41,765 bases of DNA from a bacterium (GCA_024711065.1 JANJTN010000083.1:1-41765), one strand, 5' to 3'. Shown: positions 6,141 through 15,194, numbered from the stretch's first letter. The notes: generated by a model not told the origin, from the sequence alone. Translations and numbers: made by a program.

Positions 6141-9044
6141 ATGCGAACTCTGTCCCTGATCTCTCTTGTCTGCGCCACGTTGTTCACCGGATCGGCCGTT
6201 GGCATTGCCGACGACGACCACGGTAGCGCTTTTTGGCCATCGGCGTTCGAAGTGGGAAGCCCCCTTCCACCGGCAACGCTGCAGGTGGGTTCCGAGGTGA
6301 TCCGACTGGATACCCTTGGAACCGCTGCGCCCGTGATCCTGGTGCGATACCTGGGTTTTGGCTGCACCCACTGCGTTCAACAGTTAACGTACCTGAACGA
6401 TCACGCTACGGCACTGCGCCGACTGGGGATCCGCGTGGTGGCGTTTTCGGAAGATGATGAGCGGACGTCCGAACGCATGATCGAGCGCCTGCATTACGAT
6501 CGCTCGGTGATCACCGTTGCGAGCGACCCGGAGAATCAGACCGCATTGCGCGCGCTGCGCGCGATCCGAACCACGGCAGAGGACGTCACGGATCTGCATG
6601 TGGCCATGGTGGTGTATCGCGGAACGGTCCGGTTCAGCCGGTACTCCGAACAACCGTATCTGGATGTGGAGCAGCTCGTAGCGGCGGCCGCCTCTCAGGC
6701 ATCCCCCACTGAACCTGCCGCTGGATTCGCTCCACGGGCCAGTATCCTGGATCGGTATCTGGACGGCACACCGAATGTGGTAACCATCGCCGGTCCGGCC
6801 GACGGGATCGTAGCACCACTGGACCTGGACTTCAACCGAAGCCCCCTTCACCCCGAAGACCTGTGGGTGGTAACCACGGATTCGCGAGGACATGCCATCG
6901 CCATTGTTCATCACGCCACCAGTGATGATCGCACCGTGCGGCTGAAGAAGGATTCGCGAGCGTCGCACTTTATGTGGCGCACCCAGGCGATCGCCATGGG
7001 CAGCAATGGCACGTTTGCCACGATGCAGAGCGGGCAGAACGGCAACATGGATCCGTTCTATCAGTTCATGGGACCAACCTTGTGGAGCAGCGACACGGCT
7101 GTCTTTGCGTCTCGGTATCAGACGGACAATCGCGTGCTGGCCTCCCACCTGGACATGCTGCACCAGAGTCCGATGGGTCTGGGGATCGCGCACGATCACG
7201 ACAATGTGTATTGGGTCAGCGACGGCTATTACAACACGATTCACCGCTACGACTTTGCCGACCCGCACGAAGTGGGCGGCACCGATCACCGCGACGGGCG
7301 GATCCGGCGCTACACCGATGCCTCCATTACCTTGGGTGAAAGGGGCCGGCCGGGGCACCTCGCTCTGGACGATGCCAAGCAGTGGTTGTACATCGTGGAT
7401 CCCGGCGGGAACCGCGTGCTGCGGATGGACGTGACCACGGGGGCTCGGCAGCGTAATCTGGTTCCGCCCGACGAGAGCGGCGAGAACCTCGCAGAGTTCA
7501 CGGAATGGTCCGGTGCAACCGTCGAGGTCCTGATCGCCGACGGTATCGGCGAGCCCGTCGGTATCGAAGTGCATGGAAACCGCTTACTGGTCGGAGATCG
7601 CCTCTCGGGTATCATCCATGTCTACGACATCACGGCGGACGGCATTGAACGCCTCGGGCAGATCGCCACACAGGCCCAGGAACTCCTGGGGATCTGCGTT
7701 GGACCCGACCAGCGCATCTGGTTCGTGGATCGCGGTGCCGGCACGGTGAATCGACTCGATACGGAGGTAGAGCATACCCTTCGCGCAACGATCGACGCGG
7801 ATGTGGTGGATCTTGCCGACACGATTCTGTTCATGGCCAGCAATCCAGGCACGTTGCCGTGGACCTTTACACCTCAGGTGATCATGGCCGCCACCACGGC
7901 CGACGGTACCGGCCTGCCAGATACCGTAGCCACGCTGGAGGCAATGACGATCGAACCGGGTTCGGTGCTCGAGATCGCTGTCCCCGTGACCCTTGCCGAC
8001 ACGCTGATGGCGTGGACGCTGACAGTGGTGGACGCCGACGGCACCAGCACCGGCGGTGTGCGTGCGGCTACCACCTTGGTACACCGCGGCGTACGCAAGG
8101 TGATCGCCGACGATGCCTTGATGGAGACCTTCCGGATCACCGAAGCGGTTGCGCAGACCGACCGCGAACAGTACGTGTCGTTGCGCTCTGATGTGTTCGT
8201 GCGCGTGGCCGATCGGTTGGCCAACCTGCAGATCGTTCTCTGGAACGGTGGTTCGGCCGGCGAGATCAGCGTGACCGATGATGCCGTGCTGCGTTCCTTG
8301 ATCGATCGCGAGATCGAGGTGTTTCTGATCGCCGACGATCCCCTCTTGCTGCGTGCCGATCTGCCGGGAACCGTGGAATTCTTCCGTTCACTCGGTGCCT
8401 CGGTTCGAGGTGCGGACCTGACGCCGGCCACAAGTGGACAGCGGATCTTTACCGGCGTTGCCGGAGATCCGGTCTCCGGTGGTCTGGCGTTGGTCGACTG
8501 TCAGCTTCCGCGTCTGGACCACCACCGCGGTGGCGACTATATCCCGAACGTGCTGTTCCGTACCACAACCAACGGCGAAGCCATCCTCGCTCGGCAAAAC
8601 ACCGAGAACTACGGTGCTGTCCGCTACGAGCGCGAATACCGTCGGAGTGTTCTGCTCGGCATCAATGCTGCGCGTTTTCTTGACGGCAGCCAGCGCACAC
8701 AGCTGCTGGACCAGGGTCTGGCGTGGCTGGAAGGCGCAGCCGTCCGTGAACCGGTAGACACAACGGTATCCGTCAGTGAGGAGCCGTTGGCGACTTCGGA
8801 GTTCGCCATGCGGCTGCTCGGTACCAGCGGTACCGCCGCCACCGTAGAGCTGGTCGGAACGGCGGCCGATGTGCATGTTGCCGTCTACACCGTAGGTGGT
8901 CAGCAGATCGCCGACCTGTACCATGGTCCCCTTCATGGCCTGATGACCATTCCCGTGGAATTGAAGGGGGCTGCCTCCGGAACGCTCTTCATCATTGCTC
9001 GCACGGCCACCTCCATCACCCATCGAACGTTGGTTCGACACTGA
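6141..9044 (+). CDS. secreted thioredoxin-like/NHL beta-propeller protein (NHLRC2-like architecture)
   Basis: A 967-residue exported protein. An N-terminal signal (MRTLSLISLVCATLFTGSAVG) is followed by a redoxin domain (about 35-185) with a C-x-x-C pair (Cys75 and Cys78, GCTHC). Next comes a beta-propeller region (about 190-570) with NHL-type segments such as GRPGHLALDDAKQWLYIVD, GEPVGIEVHGNRLLVGD and LLGICVGPDQRIWFVDRG. A region around 680-870 includes a flavodoxin/CARF-like alternation (QIVLWNGG, LIADDPLLL) that I cannot name. The last 75 residues resemble a type IX sorting domain (YTVGGQQIADL). Thioredoxin plus NHL repeats is the plan of NHLRC2, but the C-terminal half differs. The stop lies 3 bp before the RelA/SpoT start, so the two may be co-transcribed. 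Function unknown; extracytoplasmic thiol redox is a possibility. Confidence 0.82.
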   Translation: MRTLSLISLVCATLFTGSAVGIADDDHGSAFWPSAFEVGSPLPPATLQVGSEVIRLDTLGTAAPVILVRYLGFGCTHCVQQLTYLNDHATALRRLGIRVVAFSEDDERTSERMIERLHYDRSVITVASDPENQTALRALRAIRTTAEDVTDLHVAMVVYRGTVRFSRYSEQPYLDVEQLVAAAASQASPTEPAAGFAPRASILDRYLDGTPNVVTIAGPADGIVAPLDLDFNRSPLHPEDLWVVTTDSRGHAIAIVHHATSDDRTVRLKKDSRASHFMWRTQAIAMGSNGTFATMQSGQNGNMDPFYQFMGPTLWSSDTAVFASRYQTDNRVLASHLDMLHQSPMGLGIAHDHDNVYWVSDGYYNTIHRYDFADPHEVGGTDHRDGRIRRYTDASITLGERGRPGHLALDDAKQWLYIVDPGGNRVLRMDVTTGARQRNLVPPDESGENLAEFTEWSGATVEVLIADGIGEPVGIEVHGNRLLVGDRLSGIIHVYDITADGIERLGQIATQAQELLGICVGPDQRIWFVDRGAGTVNRLDTEVEHTLRATIDADVVDLADTILFMASNPGTLPWTFTPQVIMAATTADGTGLPDTVATLEAMTIEPGSVLEIAVPVTLADTLMAWTLTVVDADGTSTGGVRAATTLVHRGVRKVIADDALMETFRITEAVAQTDREQYVSLRSDVFVRVADRLANLQIVLWNGGSAGEISVTDDAVLRSLIDREIEVFLIADDPLLLRADLPGTVEFFRSLGASVRGADLTPATSGQRIFTGVAGDPVSGGLALVDCQLPRLDHHRGGDYIPNVLFRTTTNGEAILARQNTENYGAVRYEREYRRSVLLGINAARFLDGSQRTQLLDQGLAWLEGAAVREPVDTTVSVSEEPLATSEFAMRLLGTSGTAATVELVGTAADVHVAVYTVGGQQIADLYHGPLHGLMTIPVELKGAASGTLFIIARTATSITHRTLVRH

Positions 9045-9047
9045 TCC

Positions 9048-11300
9048 ATGCCCAAGACCGCCCTCTCATCGCAGGAACCGGATCTGTCGAAACATCCCTT
9101 TGGTGTGGATGTGGACGCCGATCTGAAGCTGCTGCTCTCCGAAGGCAAACGCCTGCTGCCGCGGTTCGATGAGGACCAGGTACGGCGGGCCTTCCAGTTC
9201 TGTGTGGATGCGCACAAGAATGATGTGCGGGCTACGGGCGAGCCCTACTACACGCATCCGTTGCAGGTGGCATTGATCGTGATCCGCGAGATCCCGCTGG
9301 ACGACATTTCCGTGATGGCAGCGCTGCTGCATGATGTGGTCGAAGACACGTCCTACTCGCTGAAGGACATCGCCAGCGAGTTCGGACAGGAAGTGGCCGC
9401 CATCGTGGACGGTGCCACGAAGATCGACGACGTGTTCAAATCGCGCGAGATCACTCAGGCCGAGAACTATCGCAAGCTGCTGCTTTCGCTGGTGAACGAC
9501 GTGCGTGTGATCCTGATCAAGTTCGCCGACCGTCTGCACAACATGCGTACCATCGATGCCCTGTCTCGCGCGCGTCAGGAGCGCCTGGCCCATGAGACCA
9601 TGGAGTTGTACGCCCCCTTCGCGCATCGCTTTGGCCTTGGCAACATCAAGTGGGAGTTGGAAGACCTGTCGTTCAAGGTGCTGAATCACGAGGCGTACGA
9701 CGACATCAAGCGTCAGCTGAACACCACACGGGAAGAGCGCACTCGCTTTATCGAAGCCTTCGCCAGACCGATCGCCGATCGACTGACGGCACAGGGGCTG
9801 AAGTTCGAGATCAGTGGACGCCCGAAGCACCTCTACTCCATCTACAAGAAGATGGTGACCCAGGGCAAGACCCTGGACGAGTTGTACGACCTGTTCGCGG
9901 TCCGGATCATTCTGGAGACCGAGGACAACAACGACTGTTTTCTGGCCTATGGTATCGCCAGCGAGATCTATCGTCCGGTCCCCGAACGATTCAAGAACTA
10001 CATCTCGATGCCCAAGAAGAACGGCTACCAGTCGCTGCACACCACGGTGATCTCCAACGACGGCAAGCGCGTCGAAGTGCAGATCCGCACGCGCGACATG
10101 CACGAGCGTGCTGAGAGCGGTGTGGCCGCCCACTTCCGCTACAAGGCCGAGAATGGATCCACGGCCTCCTGGGTTGGCAGCGCCGACCTGGAGGAATGGG
10201 CCGACTGGGTGCGCGACGTGTTCGAGCATGCCGGCGAGGAAGCAGCCGAACAGCTCCTGGAGAGCTTCAAGCTGAACCTGTATCAGGACGAGATCTATGT
10301 GTTCACACCCAAGGGTGATCTTCGGATCCTACCCAAGGGTGCCACGCCGATCGACTTTGCCTTCGACATTCACTCGCAAGTGGGTGCGTCGTGCATCGGC
10401 GCCAAGGTGAACGGCCGCATCGTGCCGCTGGATCATAAACTGATGACCGGCGACCAGGTGGAGATCCTGACCTCGCGCAATCAATCGCCGCACCGCGACT
10501 GGATCCGGATCGCCGTTACGCACAAGGCCCGCACGCACATCCGGCGCATCCTGAACGAAGAGCGTCGGTCCCTGATGCTGGAGGGCCGCGAGATCTGGGA
10601 GAAGAAAGCCCGCAAGATCGATCTGACGATCAACGACGACGACCTGGAACGCGCCGTGATCAAATTGAAATTCGATCACCGGAACGACTTCTTTGTGGCC
10701 CTGGCCACCGGATCGATCGACGTGGACGAAGCTGCCGAACGCATCCTGAAAGTGACCACGCCTCACTTGCAGGATCAGGCGACCGACTCGGATTCTACGC
10801 TCACCTTCACCGAGTACACCGCCGCCGCTCGGGGCGACGGTGGGGGCGTACACATCGTGGGAGACGAGACGCCGAATGCACGGGTGATGTTCTCCTATGC
10901 CCGGTGCTGCAATCCTGTTCCTGGAGACGACATTATCGGCATTGTGACCATTGGTTCGGGCATCAAGGTGCACAGGAGCAGCTGCCACAACGTGCGCGAG
11001 CTGCAGGACAAGCTCAAGCCGCGTCTGGTGGACCTGACGTGGAGCGCTCGCGCCAGCGGCAACTTTCTGGCTGCCGTCAAGATCACCGGCGACGATCGGG
11101 CTGGTATGCTTAACGAGATCACCAGCGCCGTTTTGAGTGTAGCCAACACCAATATCCGGGGCGTGAACATCGATGCCTTCGACTCCCTGTTCGAGGGGAT
11201 CCTGACCGTGTATGTCCGCGACACGGCGCACCTGGAGCAGATCTTCCAGAAGCTGCGCGGCATCAAGGGCGTCCGCACCGTAGAGCGATTCGAAGCGTAG
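9048..11300 (+). CDS. rel: bifunctional RelA/SpoT-type (p)ppGpp synthetase/hydrolase
   Basis: A 750-residue long RSH enzyme that makes and degrades the alarmone (p)ppGpp in the cytosol. The HD hydrolase domain is intact (H70 in YYTHP, H95-D96 in LLHDVVEDT, and KFADRLHNMRT), so hydrolysis is expected. The synthetase domain (about 230-375) has GRPKHLYSIYKKM, the ELYDLFAVRII strand and NYISMPKKNGYQSLHTTV. A TGS domain (about 405-465, VFTPKGDLRILPKGATPIDFAF), a conserved-cysteine region (YARCCNPVPGD...I.VHRSSC) and a C-terminal ACT domain (about 670-750) follow. The ATG at 9048 lies 3 bp after the previous stop. Length and domain order are normal for a single Rel protein. Confidence 0.96.
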   Translation: MPKTALSSQEPDLSKHPFGVDVDADLKLLLSEGKRLLPRFDEDQVRRAFQFCVDAHKNDVRATGEPYYTHPLQVALIVIREIPLDDISVMAALLHDVVEDTSYSLKDIASEFGQEVAAIVDGATKIDDVFKSREITQAENYRKLLLSLVNDVRVILIKFADRLHNMRTIDALSRARQERLAHETMELYAPFAHRFGLGNIKWELEDLSFKVLNHEAYDDIKRQLNTTREERTRFIEAFARPIADRLTAQGLKFEISGRPKHLYSIYKKMVTQGKTLDELYDLFAVRIILETEDNNDCFLAYGIASEIYRPVPERFKNYISMPKKNGYQSLHTTVISNDGKRVEVQIRTRDMHERAESGVAAHFRYKAENGSTASWVGSADLEEWADWVRDVFEHAGEEAAEQLLESFKLNLYQDEIYVFTPKGDLRILPKGATPIDFAFDIHSQVGASCIGAKVNGRIVPLDHKLMTGDQVEILTSRNQSPHRDWIRIAVTHKARTHIRRILNEERRSLMLEGREIWEKKARKIDLTINDDDLERAVIKLKFDHRNDFFVALATGSIDVDEAAERILKVTTPHLQDQATDSDSTLTFTEYTAAARGDGGGVHIVGDETPNARVMFSYARCCNPVPGDDIIGIVTIGSGIKVHRSSCHNVRELQDKLKPRLVDLTWSARASGNFLAAVKITGDDRAGMLNEITSAVLSVANTNIRGVNIDAFDSLFEGILTVYVRDTAHLEQIFQKLRGIKGVRTVERFEA

Positions 11301-11323
11301 CGCGGAACAAGCCCCCTATCCGC

Positions 11324-11331
11324 TATATTTG
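11324..11331 (+). promoter_or_regulatory. candidate -7 box (TATATTTG) for the nuoJK operon
   Basis: TATATTTG is a full match to TAnnTTTG, 35 bp before the TTG start of nuoJ. No good TTG -33 element is seen. An AAGCCCCC sequence (11309-11316) lies 7 bp upstream, an arrangement similar to the atpD promoter region. Confidence 0.5.
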
Positions 11332-11353
11332 CTGGACTTTGCCCACCCACCTC

Positions 11354-11360
11354 AAAGGGA
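11354..11360 (+). promoter_or_regulatory. ribosome binding site that supports the TTG start of nuoJ
   Basis: AAAGGGA lies 6 bp before TTG at 11367. The NuoJ-type N terminus begins exactly there and no ATG is better placed, so the site decides the unusual start. Confidence 0.6.
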
Positions 11361-11366
11361 TCCAAC

Positions 11367-11888
11367 TTGAGTCTGCAGGTGTTGCTCTTCGCGGTCTTCG
11401 CGATCGGAGCCGTTACATCGGCCTTGCTCACGATCACGCGCCGTAATCCGGTGGCGTCGGCCATGAGCCTGGTGGCGCATTTCTTCATGTTATCCGGCCT
11501 GTATCTGACCCTGGAGGCGCAATTCGTTGCGGCTGTGCAGGTGTTGGTCTACGCCGGTGCGATCATGGTGCTGGTGGTCTTCGTGATCATGCTGCTGAAC
11601 CTTGGTCGAGAACAGCAGCTGGCCGAGCGTGGTAACGCGATCCGCGTAACCCTGGGCACGGCCGTGGCCGGGATCTTTGCCGTGATGATGGCCCTGGCTG
11701 TGATCGGACGGGAAAGCGGTGCCTCGGCCCTGCATCCGCAGGCCGTGACGATCGGCACCACCGAATCGATCGGACAAAGCCTGTTCACCCAGTATCTCTT
11801 CCCGTTCGAGGCCGTGTCGCTGCTCTTGCTGGCCGCCTTGATCGGTGCCGTGATCCTGGCCAAACGCCATGTGAAGGAGGAAGCCTGA
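11367..11888 (+). CDS. nuoJ: NADH-quinone oxidoreductase subunit J
   Basis: A 173-residue membrane subunit of respiratory complex I, part of the proton-pumping arm. The TTG start is supported by AAAGGGA 6 bp upstream. Five hydrophobic helices are visible (about 3-22, 28-45, 50-75, 90-110, 140-162). The conserved NuoJ segment [29 protein letters not shown] is present in pieces from about 51 to 80. The stop is one base from the ATG of nuoK, the normal J-K order. No other nuo genes follow; nuoA and nuoB are 15 kb away. Confidence 0.95.
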   Translation: MSLQVLLFAVFAIGAVTSALLTITRRNPVASAMSLVAHFFMLSGLYLTLEAQFVAAVQVLVYAGAIMVLVVFVIMLLNLGREQQLAERGNAIRVTLGTAVAGIFAVMMALAVIGRESGASALHPQAVTIGTTESIGQSLFTQYLFPFEAVSLLLLAALIGAVILAKRHVKEEA

Positions 11889-11889
11889 G

Positions 11890-12204
11890 ATGATCCCAAC
11901 CTCGATCCCGTTGGATTACTATCTGATCCTTTCAGCCATTCTGTTCGTCACGGGCGTGATCGGTGTGATCACTCGGCGCAACGCGATCATCATCTTCATG
12001 TCCATCGAACTGATGCTGAACGCCGTGAACCTGACGATGGTGGCGTTCTCGGCCTACTCTGGGGATGTGGCCGGACAGATGTTCGTGTTCTTTATCATGG
12101 CCGTTGCCGCAGCAGAAGCCGCGGTTGGCCTGGCCATCGTGCTGGCACTGTTCCGGAACCGGCAAACGGTGTATGTTGATGAAGTCAATCTGATGAAGTG
12201 GTAA
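11890..12204 (+). CDS. nuoK: NADH-quinone oxidoreductase subunit K
   Basis: A 104-residue antiporter-like membrane subunit of complex I. It has three transmembrane helices: about 6-25, 28-52 (with the conserved Glu in [12 protein letters not shown]) and 60-88 (the second conserved Glu in [12 protein letters not shown]). Both glutamates used for proton translocation are present. The length matches the family (about 100). It starts one base after nuoJ and ends 5 bp before the start of a lipoprotein gene. Confidence 0.96.
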   Translation: MIPTSIPLDYYLILSAILFVTGVIGVITRRNAIIIFMSIELMLNAVNLTMVAFSAYSGDVAGQMFVFFIMAVAAAEAAVGLAIVLALFRNRQTVYVDEVNLMKW

Positions 12205-12209
12205 CCTTT

Positions 12210-12701
12210 ATGATCCGCATCCTAGCCCTCCTGTCCCTGGTGTTCATCGCTGCCGCCTGTTCGTCTACCGAGCCGGACACGGCACAGGCCCAGCAACTTT
12301 CCCTGCAGGAGCTTACCGAAGCGCCAGGGTACGCCTGGTTCCCGGCCGAAATGCAATCGTACACACCGCGTGATCAGTACGTGCAGCAGATCACCACCAA
12401 CTTCAACGCCGACCAGAAAGTGTGCGTATTCGTACGCCCGTCGTGCTCCTGCACGGGTACGCAGAAGCTGTTCCCGCAGATCATCAAGACGCTCACAGCG
12501 TCGGGTGTAGACATGTCGAAGGTCGAGATCTGGTCCATGCGTTCCGAGTCGGATCGTCACCCCTATTCGTCCAGCGTCACCATCACGGACCTGCCCACGA
12601 TCTGGGTGCTCAGCAATGGCAATCCCCTGCACGAGATCATCGAAACGCAGTACAATCTGTCCAACGCCGACTCACTGATCGCTGCGGCCCTGGTGCCGTA
12701 A
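12210..12701 (+). CDS. thioredoxin-fold lipoprotein
   Basis: A 163-residue predicted lipoprotein. MIRILALLSLVFIAAAC gives a lipobox with Cys17. The mature part has a thioredoxin-like pattern: beta strand VCVFV, then RPSCSCTGTQK with Cys79 and Cys81 (C-x-C, plus Cys72 before the strand), a helix, and a LPTIWV segment (Pro129) that matches the cis-proline loop. C-x-C rather than C-x-x-C is unusual and may mean a disulfide isomerase/reductase variant or a metal-binding site. The start at 12210 follows the nuoK stop by 5 bp; an in-frame GTG at 12198 would spoil the signal. Co-transcription with nuoJK suggests a link to respiratory assembly, which is only inference. Confidence 0.7.
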   Translation: MIRILALLSLVFIAAACSSTEPDTAQAQQLSLQELTEAPGYAWFPAEMQSYTPRDQYVQQITTNFNADQKVCVFVRPSCSCTGTQKLFPQIIKTLTASGVDMSKVEIWSMRSESDRHPYSSSVTITDLPTIWVLSNGNPLHEIIETQYNLSNADSLIAAALVP

Positions 12702-12732
12702 CGCCCAACGCCACTTCATTCCGGGGGGAATC

Positions 12733-13149
12733 ATGCTCAACAAGATCAACGCATCCGAAGGGGAACCGCTGCGCCTGTTCCTGGGAACCGCCCCGTGCGG
12801 TCTCTCGCCCAATGTGAGCGAGGATGAGGGCACCGAACTGAACTTTGCCCGTTACTGGGTGCCGAATCCCAAGGATTCCTACTCGGTGATCGCTACAGGC
12901 GACAGTATGGAAGGGGCTCGCATCTTTGCTGGCGACATGCTGGTGATCGATGCCGGCATGGAAACCCGCGAAGGCCACATCGTGGTGGCGTGGCTGAATG
13001 GCGAACTCACGGTCAAGCGCCTGCATCGCCGGGACGACGGAACCGTGGTGCTGATGCCCGAGAACGACAAGTACGCCCCGATCGTGGTTGGCGACCACGA
13101 CGAGATGCGGATCCTTGGTGTGGTAACCAGCGTACACCGCAAACTGTAG
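12733..13149 (+). CDS. umuD: UmuD-type S24 self-cleaving peptidase
   Basis: A 138-residue protein of the LexA/UmuD S24 family without a DNA-binding domain. Ser58 (GDSM) and Lys95 (LTVKRL) form the catalytic dyad, 37 residues apart as in E. coli UmuD. A Cys22-Gly23 bond in APCGL matches the known UmuD self-cleavage site. After RecA-stimulated cleavage the product would act as an accessory subunit of a translesion polymerase. No umuC lies beside it, and I see no convincing SOS box in the 30 bp upstream; a GGGGGG stretch 6 bp before the ATG is the probable ribosome site. The next gene encodes a surface protein. Family confidence is high; partner unknown. Confidence 0.85.
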   Translation: MLNKINASEGEPLRLFLGTAPCGLSPNVSEDEGTELNFARYWVPNPKDSYSVIATGDSMEGARIFAGDMLVIDAGMETREGHIVVAWLNGELTVKRLHRRDDGTVVLMPENDKYAPIVVGDHDEMRILGVVTSVHRKL

Positions 13150-13241
13150 AACAATTCGCGAACGCCGGGAACTCCGAGGTTCGTCATGTGGTTCAGATGT
13201 GTGTTGCTACACAAATCGTCCACCTTTGACGGAGTCTCCCC

Positions 13242-14975
13242 ATGCATCTTCGTATGCTCTTCCTCTTGGTCGGGCTGTTGGCGTTCACCTCGGCCGCCAC
13301 TGCTCAGACTGCTTCGGTTCAGATCCTGCACAACTGTGCCGACCCAGGCGCGGCCACAGTCGATGTATGGGTCAACGGCGAGCGTGCGCTCGACGACGTT
13401 GCTTTTCGGACCGCAACGCCCTTCATTCCCCTCCCGGCCGGCGTTGATCTCACCGTAGCCATCACGGGTCCGGACGCCGGAAACGCCGATAACCCGGTGT
13501 TCTCTACCACTCTGAACCTGATGGCCGACGCGCGTTATGCCGTGGTGGCTTCGGGCGTGCTCAATCCTGCGAACTATGCGCCCAACGCTGATCCCAATGC
13601 GGCACCACTTGGCTTTACGCTGATCCCCGTTACTGATGTCCGTGCCGCAGCTTCGGACATGAACTCTGTGGATCTCTTCGCTTTTCACGGCGCTACGGAT
13701 GCGCCGGCCGTGGACGTGATCGCCGGCAGTTCAACGCTCATCAGTGCGCTATCCTATGGCCAGGCGTCATCATATCTGAGCGTTCCTGCCGCCTCTTACG
13801 TTCTGGAAGTGGCTCCCACCGGTGGTTCGCCGCTGGTGGCCTACACGGCCGACCTGTCGAACCTGGGCGGCAGTGCACTGATCGTGGTCGCCTCCGGCTT
13901 CCTGAGCCCGGAAGTGAACCAGAACGGTCCGGCCTTTGGGCTCTTCGCTGTGACCGCCGATGGTGGCGCCTTTATCGAACTCCCACCGGCTAGCACACAG
14001 CAGTTCGCCAAGGTCCAGATCATCCACAATGCTGCCGATCCGGCAGCCGCCGCCGTGGATGTGTACCTGAATGGCATGCCGGCTCTGACCAGCTTCGCCT
14101 TCCGCACGGCAACACCGTTCATCGACGTCCCGGCCAATACGGACATCATCGTCGGGGTTGCGCCAGCCGGCAGCACCTCAGCCGAAGACGTGATCGCTTC
14201 CTTCCCGGTGAACGTTCCGGTCGGGCGCTATGTGATCATCGCCAACGGTGTGTTGTCGCCGGACGATTTTGCCGCCAACCCGGACATGCGAGCCCCTTCC
14301 ATTGGCTTCTCCCTCTATCCGATCGCCGAGATCCGTTCGACGTCGATCAATCCGGGCGAGGTGGATGTGATCGCCTTCCATGGTGCCACAGATGCACCGG
14401 CGGTGGATCTCTGGGCCAACGGCAGCGTGGAACTGACCAAGGACCTGGTGTACGGTACGGCTACGGGCTACCTGAGCGTACCGGCAGCATCGTACACCCT
14501 GAACGTGGCCCCGGCCGGTGGCGCACCGATCGCCAACTTTACGGCCGACCTGACCACGCTTGCCGGCAACGCCCTGGTGGTAGTGGCCAGCGGGTTCCTT
14601 ACGCCGGACGCCAACCAGAATGGTGCCGCCTTTGGCCTGTGGGCTGCCACGGCCGATGGTGGAGCTCTCGTAGAACTCCCGCCGGTAACCACCAGCGTGG
14701 ATGAAGAAACGTTGGCCTCCGCTTCTCTGCTGGCCTCTCCGAACCCTGCTACCGACAACGTGCAGCTCTCGTTCTACCTGCCGACCACGGCCTCGGTGAC
14801 CCTCTCGGTGGCCAACGCCACGGGCATGGTCGTGAAGTCGGTGGATCTTGGGAACCTTTCGGCCGGGTCGCAGCGTTCAACCCTTCGTACCGATGATCTG
14901 GCTTCCGGCGTGTACTACGTTACGGTCCGAGCCGGTCGGTACACCACCATCGCTCCGGTGATCGTGGCGCACTGA
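13242..14975 (+). CDS. DUF4397-domain secreted protein with type IX sorting domain
   Basis: A 577-residue exported protein. Signal peptide MHLRMLFLLVGLLAFTSAATAQ. The mature region is a tandem duplication: residues about 25-245 and about 255-475 align closely, each beginning V.I.HN.ADP.AA.VDV..NG (the DUF4397 signature) and containing a second half with AFHGATDAPAVD and YLSVPAASY. The C-terminal 80 residues are a typical Por/T9SS sorting domain (SPNPATDNVQLSF, then NATGMVVKSVDL, ASGVYYVTVRAG). Catalytic motifs are absent, so a structural or adhesive surface role is likely. It sits alone, 93 bp after umuD, and is closed by the terminator at 15004. Confidence 0.88.
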   Translation: MHLRMLFLLVGLLAFTSAATAQTASVQILHNCADPGAATVDVWVNGERALDDVAFRTATPFIPLPAGVDLTVAITGPDAGNADNPVFSTTLNLMADARYAVVASGVLNPANYAPNADPNAAPLGFTLIPVTDVRAAASDMNSVDLFAFHGATDAPAVDVIAGSSTLISALSYGQASSYLSVPAASYVLEVAPTGGSPLVAYTADLSNLGGSALIVVASGFLSPEVNQNGPAFGLFAVTADGGAFIELPPASTQQFAKVQIIHNAADPAAAAVDVYLNGMPALTSFAFRTATPFIDVPANTDIIVGVAPAGSTSAEDVIASFPVNVPVGRYVIIANGVLSPDDFAANPDMRAPSIGFSLYPIAEIRSTSINPGEVDVIAFHGATDAPAVDLWANGSVELTKDLVYGTATGYLSVPAASYTLNVAPAGGAPIANFTADLTTLAGNALVVVASGFLTPDANQNGAAFGLWAATADGGALVELPPVTTSVDEETLASASLLASPNPATDNVQLSFYLPTTASVTLSVANATGMVVKSVDLGNLSAGSQRSTLRTDDLASGVYYVTVRAGRYTTIAPVIVAH

Positions 14976-15003
14976 TCACGCATCTCCTCTTCCCACCCTC
15001 CCT

Positions 15004-15044
15004 GCAACGGTCCGCACCCCCTCCTCGCGGACCGTTGCTTTTTT
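15004..15044 (+). terminator. intrinsic terminator after the DUF4397 gene
   Basis: GCAACGGTCCG (15004-15014) pairs perfectly with CGGACCGTTGC (15028-15038) around a C-rich loop, followed by six Ts. Confidence 0.92.
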
Positions 15045-15064
15045 GTTGGGCTGGGGCCGACAAA

Positions 15065-15100
15065 CAAAAAGCCCCATTCATCACCATGATGAACGGGGCT
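15065..15100 (-). terminator. intrinsic terminator after the tRNA-Val/tRNA-Leu operon
   Basis: On the minus strand, AGCCCC (15100-15095) and TCATC pair with GATGA and GGGGCT (15075-15070), followed by TTTTT and GTTTG. It lies 10 bp past the 3' end of tRNA-Leu. Confidence 0.88.
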
Positions 15101-15109
15101 ACGTCGGCG

Positions 15110-15194
15110 TGCAAGAGGCGGGAGTCGAACCCGCACGGGTGTTGAGCCCGCTGGATTTTGAGTCCAGTGCGTCTGCCAATTCCGCCACTCTTGC
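15110..15194 (-). tRNA. tRNA-Leu (anticodon CAA)
   Basis: GCAAGAG (15194-15188) pairs with CTCTTGC (15117-15111). The anticodon stem CTGGA/TCCAG encloses CTCAAAA, giving CAA for TTG codons. A long variable arm (GCGGGCTCAACACCCGT) marks a class II tRNA. It has 85 nt to the discriminator A; CCA is not encoded. It is 8 bp downstream of tRNA-Val. Confidence 0.95.
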
